From positions 1,084,852 through 1,148,851 of the forward strand of contig BCLD01000005.1 of NCBI GenBank assembly GCA_001600875.1: DNA of 64,000 nt. The letters are read 5' to 3'. This document shows, one piece after another, positions 12,103 through 24,200 of the stretch. The notes below the pieces were generated by a model. The model did no database searches and was not told the origin of the DNA. It worked only from the letters and a program-made list of their open reading frames with translations. The DNA is from Solicoccozyma terricola (Eukaryota; Basidiomycota; Tremellomycetes; Filobasidiales; Piskurozymaceae). The translations under genes and the position numbers were made by a program. Position 1 is the stretch's first letter. Every line of letters begins with the position of its first letter.

Positions 12103-14988
12103 ATGTCGACTACCCCACCCATTCCTCGTAACCATCCAGATGACTCTTTACTTCTCCCACCTCTCAATCTGAAAATCGCAACTACTACTCAGATCGGTGG
12201 ATCTCCTTACCATGTCATGGCCGGTAGTTCCCATCCAGTCGATCCTCATGGGTTGAATGCATTCTTACTTCATCCGAATGATGGGTTATGGGATTATATC
12301 AATCCGGCTGGACGTAGAGTTGATGATGAGGAGAGCCAGGAGGTTGATTCGGGGATGGTTTCATCAGTGGGAGATAAAGAAATCAGACTTGATTCTCCTC
12401 CGGCACCTGCACCTGCACCTGCACCTGTTTCATTCACGAGAAGGAGTAGGTCTTCGATCAATTTGCCGAAATCACCGCTTAGCAATCCACCTCTGGTTCT
12501 GGATTCAAATAACGTCGATCTGGAAAAACAACTAGAAACCAAATCATCACGCCAATCCACAACAAAGTTCAGTGGGATATTTGGAAGATCGACCAAGAAG
12601 AAGAACGAGAATTCGGCCGTAGCGATACAACCATTGAGTAGTCTATCATGCAATGGAGACAGGACGGTGAATTCTGCAAGAATATTACAGAATGGCACGT
12701 TGTTGTTGCCGTGTACTACTACGACGACGACGACGACGACGACGACGAGTTCAGATCTTGTCGATGAAACAACAGGTCGATCGCATCCTATTCACCCGAT
12801 AACGTCTCCAGCTCTCATTTCACCATCTAGTCGATCTATATCGGCACATTCAGTGTCATCTTCTCAAAGCTCCGTAGGATCGGATATCACAACGCTGTCA
12901 GAGGGAATGCGGACCCCAGCTGAGGGGACACAGGTTACCACTGTGATCACGATGGATGAGTTGAGGTCATCATTGGCTAGCGTCGTGGTTGAAAAGAGCG
13001 ACGGGGAGAATTTGGATGAAGATGCGCTTGTAATGGAGGTGCCGACCATGCCGGAAAAGAAGGATTCTGCGTTGAAAAGGTCACTTTCCGCCTCGGGATG
13101 GAAAGGCTGGCTATCTATCGGATCAAAGAAGACTGGAAAGGATAAAATGGTACCTCTCAAGCCGGCGCCCTTGAACGTTGATGTACCTCCAACACCTGGG
13201 TTATCAGCCGATCCAACTGCCGGGGTTCTACCCTCATCGGTATCCCCCTCATTACCGGTCATACAGGCGGAAGAATTGCATGTTCCATCTGCAACGCCAT
13301 CGACGCTACCTCCGTCAGTCATCGCTCTTCGCGAAAAGACGTTGGTCAAGCTGTCTGCATTGCGTGCTGCCTCTCCAAATCCAATCACCTCGGGCCACAC
13401 TCTACCTCGACATCTGTCTCTTATGGATGAGCGAACTACAGCATCTTGGATGCGGTTCCCTCGCAGCGTGAATCCAAGACGACTCCCGGGAGACGGTCTT
13501 ACTCCAGCGGAAGCAGGTCTGCGAATCGACATCGGCATACGTGCGTTGCTAAAGAAGATGGACACGGAAGTGATCTACAACGTTCATGAGTTGTCATCGA
13601 GTGCGTTGAGCAAACAACGAGGTCGTCCTCTCCGCCGCCGCTCATCCTTCCCGTGTGAGCCCGGAATCACCCTGTTCATTCAACGGCTAGGCTTCGAGAA
13701 CAGGGTTTGGGAAATCTCCTCGACGGGCGCCCACATGCAAGTGGAGAGTGCCAGCAACAGGGCGTTGGAGGAGCTTGAGTTCTCGATCGGATTGGAGGCA
13801 TTAGCCATCGCCGAGAAGGAGAGAAAGGCGATCGCATTGCAGCGTCCTCCATTTCCGAGACGACGACCGAGGTTCGATAGCACGGATAGCGATCGCAGGG
13901 GGGTTCCTCCAGTTATCCAGGAGGAAAAATTGGACGATAACGATACGAATCCAGCACATGGGCGCTCAATGTCATCCGAGGTGGTGCCTTCAAGATCCTC
14001 CAAGTATATTCTTACCACGCGCACGGCTTCATACCCAGAACTCACTCCCTTGACTACTCGACCGACACCGACGTTTCAAAAACGCCGATCTGCTGTGGAC
14101 TGGCAGGTATCCGACTCATCGGAGAGCGAGGACGAAGCTGAAAGTGACGAAGACGACCCGAGGCGGATGTCCAAATCCGAAGCACCGCTCATGGAGTCAT
14201 CGTCGTCCAAAGAGCAACCTTCATCGTGGACACCTCCCATCACCACCGCTCAGATGGCGAGAGAAGCGCCACATCGTCGGTCGATGCTCTTGGTACCAAA
14301 ACAACAGCAACCGGCGGCGGCTCCCGTATCATCCTCATCCACTGGGCCCCCCCGTGAAAAACCTGGCGAGGATCTCAAGGAAGAAGATTACAAGCGTCAG
14401 GTGTTACTCGCCCGTGAGCGTCGTCAGTCTGCCAGGAATGGCGAGACGGAGCGCAGGGCTACTGCGCAGGTGTTGATCGCCGCGGAGAAAGCGAAACGTC
14501 CGTCTATGGATGCTGTGAGTGGAACGACCGCCAAGTCAGCTCCATCGTCTCCACCGGGTCGACCGAAGATGGGCTTATCTGCAGAGGTTGGGGAGATACC
14601 TGGACAACCTCGTCGTAGGACAAAGTCGACTTTCAGCGGGAGCTCTAGCAACCTTCGAGAGGACATATATTCGCCGTCCGCTCACGCCGTCAACCCTCTT
14701 ACTCGCAGGTCATTGAGTCAGCATGACCTCGCAGCTCAACCCCGGCCTTCCAGACAGTCTGCAATGTTTTTACCTGCAATGATGGGCATGCCGATGATGT
14801 CTCCACCGCTCTCCGGTGCACCTATCGTTTATGTCCCGGTCGTTATGCCGCATCAAGGACAAGCGATGTACCCCTCGTACCACCCGATGGCACCGTCGGT
14901 GTCGATGATGTTACCGCAACATACTCGGATGTCGATGGCAAGACCGCCTGCCAGGTCTTCACCTAGACAAAGATCACCGGTGAGGTAG
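12103..14988 (+). CDS. Large Ser-rich, probably disordered protein, unknown function
   Basis: A single uninterrupted exon codes for 961 residues from ATG 12103 (MSTTPPIPRN) to TAG 14986-14988. Nearly all of it is Ser/Pro/Arg-rich and low in complexity, with a PAPAPAP stretch (about 12400-12426) and a polythreonine run encoded by ACN repeats (about 12717-12750). More ordered-looking parts are near 13500-13830 (IDIGIRALLKKM, then GITLFIQRLGFENRVWEIS), which could be a small folded domain. Many basic sites such as LKRSLS, LRRRSS, HRRSM and TRRSLS fit basophilic kinase targets. The C-terminus is Met/Pro-rich (MMGMPMMSPPLSG). I do not recognise the family. The lack of introns is unusual beside intron-dense neighbours. 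Confidence 0.85.
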   Translation: MSTTPPIPRNHPDDSLLLPPLNLKIATTTQIGGSPYHVMAGSSHPVDPHGLNAFLLHPNDGLWDYINPAGRRVDDEESQEVDSGMVSSVGDKEIRLDSPPAPAPAPAPVSFTRRSRSSINLPKSPLSNPPLVLDSNNVDLEKQLETKSSRQSTTKFSGIFGRSTKKKNENSAVAIQPLSSLSCNGDRTVNSARILQNGTLLLPCTTTTTTTTTTTSSDLVDETTGRSHPIHPITSPALISPSSRSISAHSVSSSQSSVGSDITTLSEGMRTPAEGTQVTTVITMDELRSSLASVVVEKSDGENLDEDALVMEVPTMPEKKDSALKRSLSASGWKGWLSIGSKKTGKDKMVPLKPAPLNVDVPPTPGLSADPTAGVLPSSVSPSLPVIQAEELHVPSATPSTLPPSVIALREKTLVKLSALRAASPNPITSGHTLPRHLSLMDERTTASWMRFPRSVNPRRLPGDGLTPAEAGLRIDIGIRALLKKMDTEVIYNVHELSSSALSKQRGRPLRRRSSFPCEPGITLFIQRLGFENRVWEISSTGAHMQVESASNRALEELEFSIGLEALAIAEKERKAIALQRPPFPRRRPRFDSTDSDRRGVPPVIQEEKLDDNDTNPAHGRSMSSEVVPSRSSKYILTTRTASYPELTPLTTRPTPTFQKRRSAVDWQVSDSSESEDEAESDEDDPRRMSKSEAPLMESSSSKEQPSSWTPPITTAQMAREAPHRRSMLLVPKQQQPAAAPVSSSSTGPPREKPGEDLKEEDYKRQVLLARERRQSARNGETERRATAQVLIAAEKAKRPSMDAVSGTTAKSAPSSPPGRPKMGLSAEVGEIPGQPRRRTKSTFSGSSSNLREDIYSPSAHAVNPLTRRSLSQHDLAAQPRPSRQSAMFLPAMMGMPMMSPPLSGAPIVYVPVVMPHQGQAMYPSYHPMAPSVSMMLPQHTRMSMARPPARSSPRQRSPVR

Positions 14989-15590
14989 CCCTGACGGCCA
15001 TCAACACCATGGACTTAGTGTTTCTCCCTTGTACCCTTCCCCCTCTCCCCTCGCCTCACGCCCCATTCCATTCTTCCTGCATTTGCTATTACGAGATTGT
15101 ACCCATTACCCCCCTCTTGCCTGTAAACATGACGCTCGCTGTCTGCCGCATGTGCAACGTTCGTTACCATTTTCCGATGTGCAAAAGAGGTTATCCCCTC
15201 GACGACATGGAAGCTGAGCGATGGGGGAATCCCGGGAGGTGACTGGAATCCAGCTGCAAGGGCAACGGAGGGTACACTGGGATCGACATGCGTGTCCTCC
15301 GTCGCTCTTCCCGTGGGTGGGATGAGCAGAGAGCGCAGAGAGCAGAGAGCAGAGAGCAGAGCATGCGACACAGAGGACTCAATTGAGATGCAGAGAAAAT
15401 CAAATTGTTACGGATCCCGAAGAATAGCAGGAGCGTGGAGGTTTTCAGCAAAACAGCATGTTGGTGTCGCTATAACAACATCAGCACATCCTGCCCAAGT
15501 GAGAGCCGACCTATCTCATCCCCTACGAGACTGTCAGGAGGCGCTCGTCGATCAACGGCGCAAGTCCAGTCCACCTTGCGTTGGTCAACG
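14989..15590. other. Spacer between the two Ser-rich genes
   Basis: No gene is supported here. The region contains pyrimidine-rich sequence just after the stop and a short AGAGAGC-type repeat at about 15327-15361. An in-frame ATG at 15405 would extend the next protein by 62 residues, but that extension is of ordinary composition and the ATG at 15591 starts the Ser/Pro-rich style of the rest. Confidence 0.5.
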
Positions 15591-17673
15591 ATGGGCTCGG
15601 GTGTGCCAGATCTCGATACTTCTTCTTCAGCTTCATCTCCTACAGCTCCCCTCGAGACACCATTCACATTCGACAAGGGATTCAAACTGGGCACATCAAT
15701 GTCTACCGACGCAGTGACCATCGATGGATCGTCGGCCGTGGCTGCACAGAACGACACCACCTGTCGTGCAGCTAGCTTCCTCAGCTTCAAGATGCCATCA
15801 GAGGGAGGAGCTCTCTCCCCGACTGAACCCCCAGCGATGCCATCCCTTGGGCACCCAGTCGCAACGCACCCTCTTCGCGACAGGCGAGGTAGTGGAGATG
15901 CAGCGCAGCCCGATGATCAGATGGGGTTGCTGAAGAATGACGGACGATTGACCTCCCTGGCACCTAGGCCAGCATTTTTGTGAGTGTCGGTTGGTTGATC
16001 TGTGCGTGTCTTCGACTACTGGCACTGACTCGGTACCTTCAACAACTGCCTTTGCGTTTTATAGACCATCGTCACCTCATGCCATCGACTTGGACGTTCT
16101 CAACTCCCGGCGGCAGTCTGCTCCTCTCAACTCTCAATATTACCCAGGTGACCCTGCGCCGGTGCACCTTGAACAACCCGCCTTTACATTCGCTCCTACG
16201 TTCCGCTTTGGTACCCCATCTATACCCAGCGAGGTATATAACAACGGTGATGCTTTCCTGGGAACTCCTGTCGCCGAACAAGGACCCTTCGAGTATCCTG
16301 TCAATGTGGAAGCATCGCAACCAGATGCATTATCGCCTACAATCACTCATCCAGCCTTTCTGAAGAGCGATGATCTCGTGCATATATTGAATGGCTCCAT
16401 CGTGCTCAACAATGGGGTTGACGACTCGTGTCCATCACCACCTCAAGCAAACCGGTCCATCAGCACCGGTCAGATACCCATCTTACCAACAACGAGGAGA
16501 CCGAGTGTCGTACATTCAGCGACAGTGGCGGAGGTGCCTCACTCAGAGGACACTGAGACGGAAGAACAAGATTCACTTCTCAGTCGGAGGCTGTCAAATA
16601 GTCGGAGGAGGCCTTCATTGGTTCTGGCGAGGCTACAACCTGTTGCCAATGCGCCGATTCCACCCAGCCTGTTGAATAGTCGTAGAGGTTCCCTCCCCTT
16701 ATCATCGCTTTTCCCAACGGCTGGAAATGCATTTACGGCGACAACGTTACCGGGAGTATATGCTGTTAGACCTGGAGCACCTCAATCATGGACACCCGGA
16801 GCGGGAAGCAACCCGAGCGTTGTCGGCGGATCGACCATATCAGCTGCATATCTTTACAATAGGCGAGCGTCGTTGGCAACATTGGGACCGCTATCCTCGC
16901 CTTTACTCGGCGCGACGACCCCATCCCGCACACAAATGTCAGCTGCGATAGCACCAGACTCGCCCGCTCCATCGTCTAAAGGGTCTTTCTCGTCACACTC
17001 AACTGTGACAGATTCCAGTCGGGATCAAAGCTCACTCGGTAATAACCCAAGGGGCCTACGGAGATTATCTTTGCCCCAAAACATCGATCAGCCACTACCC
17101 CCGACCGCTACACTCGAAGCTTTTCGCAGGACGAAAGCTAATGCCGAAGCTGAAGCGATGGTTGGTCAATCCACACCACGGAAGAATAGTCATAGCAGCC
17201 TCAACAATTTACAACCTCTCCCAAATACAATCCCAAGGTCTTCGACATCTGCTCTATCGGCTTCGTCGGATTCGTCTGGTAATGATCAGGATGAGACGAT
17301 TGAGCAGCAATCACAAGTCAGTCGGGCGGCAGCTGCTATCCGTGAGCGCCGTAGGTCGTCTCGCAACTCCACGTTATCAAGAGGATCTCTACCTTTGATT
17401 CCTACCGATAACGTACCCGCTGACCTCGGTCGTGGTACCGGATCACAAGGGTCGTCTAGCGGAGAGGATGATATCCGGGAGGAAGATCAGACCAATGATA
17501 CTGGACTCGTGGACTTGTTTTCCGATTTCGCTTTCCCGGTAGAGCAGCAACCGCCACCTTCTCCCTTTAAGCGGAATAGCCTGACGCGACCTACACTCGA
17601 GACGATACTATCGGAAGATTCGGCTACTAGTGCAACGCATGATGAAGAGACGGATGATGTACAAATACGGTGA
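15591..17673 (+). CDS. Ser-rich protein with arrayed RRxS phospho-sites, unknown function
   Basis: Two exons, 15591-15979 and 16065-17673 (stop TGA), join in frame to about 665 residues. An upstream in-frame ATG at 15405 is an alternative start. The protein is Ser/Thr/Pro/Asn-rich with no membrane segment or recognised domain. Its clear feature is a series of basic-basic-x-Ser motifs: RRLSNS, RRRPSL, SRRGSL, NRRASL, LRRLSL and ERRRSS. These fit the PKA-type consensus RRxS followed by a hydrophobic residue. The acidic C-terminal part contains GLVDLFSDFAFPV and ends EETDDVQIR. It follows the 961-aa Ser-rich gene on the same strand and converges on the Zn2Cys6 factor with only 76 bp between stop codons. 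Its role is unknown; regulation by a basophilic kinase is an inference. Confidence 0.8.
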
Positions 17674-17749
17674 CGATGTTGGCTCAGGGCCTCATGCATA
17701 CATACATACACGCGCGAAAACACATGGAGGTTACCAATTTTGACATCCC

Positions 17750-20700
17750 TTACTTGGGAAATAGTTCCATTAGTGCATCCATATTGCCAAAGTTCTCCTC
17801 TGGGGTGATGAATTGGCTCAGTACGGAGCTCCAGTCGTGGAACTGAGCCATGTCTGGGTTTGCGATAGCTTCAAGGAAAGCTGCGGTCTGCTCATCTTGT
17901 GGCATTTCCAGATTGCCGGAATATGAAGGTGGCGGGGCAAGCGAGTCTGAGGCTGCGGGTGACAGATGTTGGTCAACGCGGAGATACAAACGGGATACCT
18001 TTGACACTCACCTGGTTTAAAGAGTGCTCCTAGTATCCTGTCCATGATTGCCAGTGAGCTTTGTCCTTCTTCACCGATGGTGGCCACGTAGTTGCGACAA
18101 GTTCTGAGCGACTCCAGTAAGTGTGCAGTACCTCCAGGCAAAAGGCCATTCCATCGCGACAGATCCAAGGATAGCGCAGCAGCAATCATCATGAATGCGT
18201 TGACCTGATGTTGAAACATGTATCAGTGAAGTATTATCGTACAATAGTATACGTCAGATACACTCACTGCATAGAAGAGAATGTACCATTGCGTGGATAG
18301 CACATTTGTACCCTGATTTACATTCAGAATTCGAATAACTTGAGCTGCCGAGTCGAGGAGTGCACGAAGGCTGTACGTAAACCAATCGAATCAGTAAATG
18401 AGAGTCAAAGCATGTAATGGCCTAACACCCACCTTTGCCCGATGAAGTCGTGCATATACGCCTGCTGTGCTCGTATTGGTGAATATGGCAGCAACCCAGC
18501 GACGGGAGCTAGAGATCTTTCGAATCCAGCTGCATCTTGCTGCACTGCGAGCGCGAGGAACGGGCGGTGGTAGATGGTCCGCACGGTCAAAGCACGCAAG
18601 CCGAGGATGACAGCCCGCGCATCTGCAATGCTATAATCCTGATCGAGAGCCAACGCCGGGGGCAAGTTCATCCCCCAGGTCGCAAAGCGACTTTCCAGTG
18701 AGGCGATCTGGCGAAAGGTGGCCGTGTAGTCTGCGTACTCCGGCAAAGACCCGCCTCGAGGGTTTTCGATCACGTCTGAAAGAAGACCGTAGATGGGTCT
18801 GCGAGGAAAGGTGAAAGGTGGTTCAGCAGGAAAGGTGTCAAAGAGTATCTCACTACACTCACATTGACATTGTCAGGAACTCCGTTAAGTTGGGGTCTTC
18901 GTCCGGCTGAGCTTCGGGTATGCGATAGAACTCAACGGACGAAGAGATGGCAGCTTTGCGCCCTAGAGTCACAGCAATCAATCTATAGGATTAGTCGCCG
19001 TTAGTATGATGTGTTTCTGCTGCCGGCCGCTCATACGTACTTGTCCAATGTGAAGCAGCATGCCCACGTCCTGGCCCTGACCTCGATTTCTATCGCATTA
19101 GCTTGCGGCGGATTCCATTCCGGCATGCCGATCACATATGCCGTCCGCACAGTGGCTGTCGGGAGGCAAGGGAGAAATCACTCTATGTTCCTTTCATTTG
19201 TTAATCGCAGCACCGTCCATACTCACCTCCAACCAACAGGTAAGCCTGGCACGCCTGCCGCAGATTCATGGTATGCTGTAGTAGTACCAGCACCAAGAGG
19301 CATTGAACCTTTCGTAGACAGTCGGGCCACCGTTGATATTCAGCAAGCAGTCGTGGAACACGACGGGCGACTGTGTGCCGAAAGTTGAGGTCAATCCCTC
19401 TAGTGCCGAAAATGAATACCAAATCACTCACATCTTCCACGAATCGACCGTGTTGCCTGTGCCACTTGATCATCCAAGTTGAGTCCACTGCTTGCGGTCT
19501 TTTCTACCAGGGCGAAAACGGCCTCGATGAGCGAGAGGTGAAGTTCTTGATCCTCTGTAAGCTCTTTATCGGTCAAGTCGATCACTAGTTCCCCGCCATA
19601 CATCGATTGTTCCGGGTAAATGGCCGAAAGGGATTCGTAGAGCTTGACGTAGTCCCTTTTGTATGTCGCTTCATGGATGAAAGGATAGAGCTGGTGTGTA
19701 TTCGCAAAGTAGACTTGAAGGATAGCTTGCGCTTTCTTCGGATGAGGCAGCGTGCGGCGTTGTCTACTTAACCTAGCTTCTTCTTTTTGCAGAACGGAAG
19801 CGTCCTCGTCATCGTGGTGATCATCGTCGAGTTCGAGATCTATGGCGGGTAGAGATAGACCCTTGAGGATGAGAGCGGTGAAGTTGGTGATTGATGCATG
19901 TCCAAAATACTCGCGGTGACGCCCGAGCTGGGGACTGAGGTTGGTACTCTTTCCACGATCGTCATCTCTAGGATTGGCAGCTCCCGCATCGAAGTTGTTA
20001 GTCGACGGCTGAGATGGACCGTTATTCTGTGACGATAGCTGGGTATGATGCGTCATGCTGTTTGCCAAGGGAGATGTCTGTGAGTAGATACCAACGGGTG
20101 GCTTGAATGCCATTGGTGGCGACGTTGACTGTGACAACATGCTGTTGAGTCCCTGTGTTCCCATCAAGTTGCTGCTAGGAGATGGTCCTCCCGTTCCGGA
20201 AGCTGCTGAAGTGGATGTTCCCGATGTTCCTGGAAGCATACCGTACATCCCTTTGAGGGATACGGACAACCTACGTATCAGATAAAGCAGCTCCAGCAAG
20301 TGGTTAAATCCACATCGCACTCACTTCCATCCCCTGGTGATACGACACTATCCGTTGACTTGAGAGCTTGCATTGGAACAGGACCTGAATTTAATTGTCG
20401 TAACTTTTCTTCGAGTTGCCATTCCAAACGCTTGATACGCTGTTCTGATTCGACTTGACGAGTGTCAAGTACACGTTGATGTTCTTCCACGTCGGTGAGT
20501 AGACTATTGAAGAAGATAAGTGGGGACATGAATATATACATTCAAAAGCGACACGATAAAAAAGTGTCAGCGCAACAACCAAAACTCACGTCGTCGGTAC
20601 AATCACATTCGATCCAGTCGCCTTTTGATAATCGTATGCACACTCGAAATGCATCGCCACGCATTGACCACACATTGGATGTTCTCCATCACACTATTAT

Positions 20701-21581
20701 CGAGAGAAAAGTCAAAACGTGGAGGTTAAATGACCCAAGTGTCCGACAAACCCAGCCTCATCTTGCCTCTTTTCCTTGGGGGTGAAACTCACCTTTGTCT
20801 TCTTTTGCCTACAATTCACACATGCTCTCGCTATTCGATTTCTTCTTATCTTCGGTTTGACCTGCTCGATCGATTCTGTCCCATTCAAATCTTCAAGTCT
20901 CGTATCCATCTTCCCATCTTCTCCAGCATCATATTCATCATCTGGTGGTGGTGGTGAAGATGTATCCCCAACTCGATTCTGTTTCATGTGTTTGGTGGTA
21001 GTAGGAGATGAAATCGCTCTCCCTCCTGTTTTCAATTCCAACGCTGTTGATTTCCTCGATGTTCTTTTCCGTACCGGTGGTGTAGATTTATTAAACGGTT
21101 TAGAAGATGTTGAATTCGCTTGTCCGGATGTCATTCGATCTGATAATCCGTATGAATCAATTCCAATAGATTGATTTCCAGAAGGTCCGGGAGGTCCGGG
21201 AGGTCCTCCAGAAGGTGAATAACCAGATCCAGATCCAGAACCAACGTTCATTCCTAATCCTCTGACGTTACTATCATATTGTAGTTGTCGATCATCTCGC
21301 ATTGTCGATCCACCGCCACCACCACCGCCACCACCACCACCACTCGGATAAGGTCCTCGATAATAACCACCCGATAAATTAGGTTGAACTTGCTGTTCCT
21401 GTCCGTATCTTAATACAACACCAGGCATTGTAGATGACCAATCTGAAGAAGGTCTTGTTGATCCTGGTCCTGGTCCTGGTCCTGGTCCTCCTGGTCCTCC
21501 TGGTCCTCCTGGTCCTATATTTGACAAAGGTAATGGATATTGTTCATCCCCCCATTGTCCAATCGATTCTGCGGAATCCAT
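17750..21581 (-). CDS. Zn2Cys6 fungal transcription factor
   Basis: A minus-strand gene of about ten exons runs from ATG 21579-21581 (MDSAESIGQW) to the stop at 17750. The N-terminal region is disordered, with Gly-Pro repeats (about 21455-21520) and a polyglycine stretch (about 21310-21345). The zinc cluster is split by an intron after CVNCRQKKTK and resumes with CDGEHPMCGQC and a last Cys in HFECAY, matching C-x2-C-x6-C-x6-C-x2-C-x6-C. A coiled-coil linker follows (about 20380-20500, RIKRLEWQLEEKLRQL), then a Ser/Gln-rich linker. The fungal-specific middle homology region starts near LQVYFANTHQLYPFIHEATY (about 19650-19730) and continues through RPIYGLL and IYHRPFLALA (about 18550-18790). 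The C-terminal end is MDALMELFPK. It binds DNA in the nucleus; target genes cannot be told from sequence. Confidence 0.93.
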
Positions 21582-22498
21582 CTTTGTCTCGTATGAATGG
21601 GTTGAACTGGGGGTCTGGAGGGTGGAGGAGATGATTGAGATGGAATGGTTGTCAAGTGGGATATGAGTGGTGGATGATTGGGTACGATGGGTGGGACTGA
21701 TACGTGTTCGGTGGTTGGTTTATCCGGTCAAATTCGGGTTGTGTTGGTGTTGTATGTTGAATTTGAAGCCGCGTTCACCGAGCGAGGGGAGAATGTGATT
21801 GACTCTGTGAGGGAGATGTAGATGGATGTTTTGATGATGTCTGTGTCGAGTTTGTGGATCTCAATTTGGGTTAATTTGAATATTCCCTCCCTCCTCGTCG
21901 CCGCGCAGGACGGTGCCGGAACGTTGAATTTGAGCGATCCGTCACGACACGGGCCAAGCGAATGAGCCACGTGGTTTGTCAGGGGCGCGGGCGGGGGTCG
22001 GGCATGTCCGTGTCGCCAAGGCTAGCGCGGACGGTCCTTGTTCACCGCGGGACCCGTCCGGGGTCACCCATGTCCGTCTCCACCCGCCCCCTTGCTAGCA
22101 CCTCCTAGTGAATTCTGGATACTACTGTATCCTCCACGACTTGTCCCGGAAATAGAACCACTCCTCTCCATCTTGGACAACTCGCCCCATCTGTCCTACG
22201 GTGATTGGGATTGCAACACGGCATATGAATGGGCCCCAGGTCTTGTCTCCTCTAAGTTCGGATGGTAAATGCAGGAGGTACACCGGTGAACGATGCAACC
22301 GCCGTGTCCGGCGGCAACTGATGCTACTAAATGATATGCCGCATCAATCCCCGCCGCCGCCGCCCCCCCCCCCCGCAAACCCAACGCAACGGAATCACAT
22401 ATCATTTCATATTACATACGGGGTCATTTTTTCGTGAAACACAAACCCCCACCCGAACGTCATCAAAAAAGCCCCTTCTCCCAACATTCTTAATCTAC
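21582..22498. promoter_or_regulatory. Upstream region of the Zn2Cys6 gene
   Basis: This 917-bp spacer lies between the Zn2Cys6 start and the 3' end of the proteasome gene. It holds CACGTG at 21968-21973 and two CATGTCCG octamers at 22003-22010 and 22069-22076 within a GC-rich segment. No coding frame is supported. Confidence 0.4.
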
Positions 22499-23619
22499 TC
22501 ATTCTACAGCCATCGCTTCATGTTCTTGCGTCGACGTTGGAGCGGGAGTCTCGGTGGTGGTGGTAGTGGTAGCGAGTGCTGCTTCTTGTCTAACCTTTGC
22601 TTCTTGTTGACGTTCCTTTTCATATTCGTACCACAATTCCGAAATATCACGAGTACCTATTCCGCGTAAGGCCCCCCCCCCCCGGAAAAGCGAAAAGAAA
22701 AGGAGAGAAAGAAGGCCAAGAAAACAATCAGTTTCTATTCCCTTCCTTGTCTTCAAGAAAAACAACGCCAAAAAAAAAAAAGAGAGAACCACAACACCCA
22801 CCAAGGAACTCCCATCCATTCTCTCGTAAATGATATAAATTATTTGTATTTCCAGAATAAGCATCTCGATGTCCAGCAGCAACGATTGCACGTCTTCCTA
22901 ATTCTTGAGCTTCTTCATCTGATAGATCCCATCGATATCCCTGGAAAGCACAAACAACCAACAAACGACAAAACCCGTTAATATCGAAAAACACACACAC
23001 AAGATGACAAACCCCCCAACCACCGGGAGAAGAAAGGGGGGGGGGGGGGGGGGGGAAGGAAAGGAACGAACTTGATCGAGAACACCATATGCAAAAGTAC
23101 TACCTGAACCGACTGAGAATAAATCGCCTTTCAATCTAGATCCATCAGAATCAACGTAAAAAATTGCAGGTCCCTATGATGTAGATTAAATAAATTCGGA
23201 TTTTTGGGTCAGTTATGTCATGGGGGTTCTCTCCCCCCGAGAAGGAGAACGCGGGGTTTTTGGATTTTCGTGCAACTCACCGTCTTGTCCCATCCGCAAA
23301 TCATAGTTCCCTATGGACGATACGAAAAAGATGAATTACACGATCAGATTTCCCACCCCATTCGTCTCTCCGTCGCGTCGCTACTCGCTACACTCTCCCC
23401 CCCTTGCACTCACCATACTCAACCCCATACCCTTGTATTCATACACGATGTTTGCTAGAATCTTGCTAGCGGCAGCTACACTGATTCTCTCCTTGTTACG
23501 AAGTTCATGCATACGACATTGCATACCGAGATAAGTCTCCCTGAATTCCGTCCGCCCGCGATACACCGATGAAACGAATTAATAAAGTACATCCCGGGGA
23601 TTTTGCTAGGAGACTCCCC

Positions 23620-23652
<33 letters not shown>

Positions 23653-24200
23653 CCCCGCACACTCACCAATACTGGCAATCAGCAGCACCACCAGCCATAG
23701 TCCCTAACATGAATTTATTAATTTCAATAACCTTCTTAACCGTTCCCGAAGCGATATAACTTCCAGCAGTAGCACGTGAATCTACTGAAACGATCACACC
23801 ACCTTTGAATCTGAATGCTAGAGTGGTTGTTCCGTGTGCGAGCTTGATTTTGGCTGATGCGTTGGATGACATCGAGTCTGTGTGTTGTGATAGGAAAGCG
23901 GTTGGCTGAGGATTGGAGAGAGTTGGAGGGAGGGTGGGAGAGAGGGTGGGGGAGAGTTGTATGGAAAGTCAGTTCGGTGAAAAACGTTGAAAGAACGGAC
24001 GAGACATGGAACCCCAGAAAGACCAAACTCACATCCATGACTCGCGGTACTTGCATACCTTTAACTACACCTCCCTTTCCTAACATTCCAAAACCAGCAC
24101 TACTCCCCCACGAAGCGAGGTCGACATCTGAATTTTCAATGTCTTCTGAGACGGGGTGGAAGTCGGAGGAGGGGGTGAGATGGTGTACGAGAGTGTCCAT
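22499..24200 (-). CDS. PRE2: 20S proteasome beta5 subunit (chymotrypsin-like)
   Basis: A multi-exon minus-strand gene runs from ATG at 24198-24200 ([10 protein letters not shown]) to the stop at 22499-22501. The propeptide is followed by [10 protein letters not shown], where cleavage after Gly exposes the catalytic Thr1. The Asp17 motif (SVDSRATAG) and Lys33 region (ASGTVKKV) are present, then [13 protein letters not shown], the segment [17 protein letters not shown] and the conserved GYRWDLS. The C-terminal tail is Glu/Ala/Thr-rich. The subunit cleaves proteins after hydrophobic residues in the 20S core, in nucleus and cytosol. The introns contain a 20-nt G run (23036-23055) and a 30-nt C run (23622-23651 on the given strand). 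It diverges from the primase gene. Confidence 0.95.

Noticed and set aside
12864..13565. Long minus-strand open frame inside the 961-aa gene
   Set aside because: It is the antisense shadow of a GC-balanced long coding exon; the plus-strand frame is far longer and consistent.
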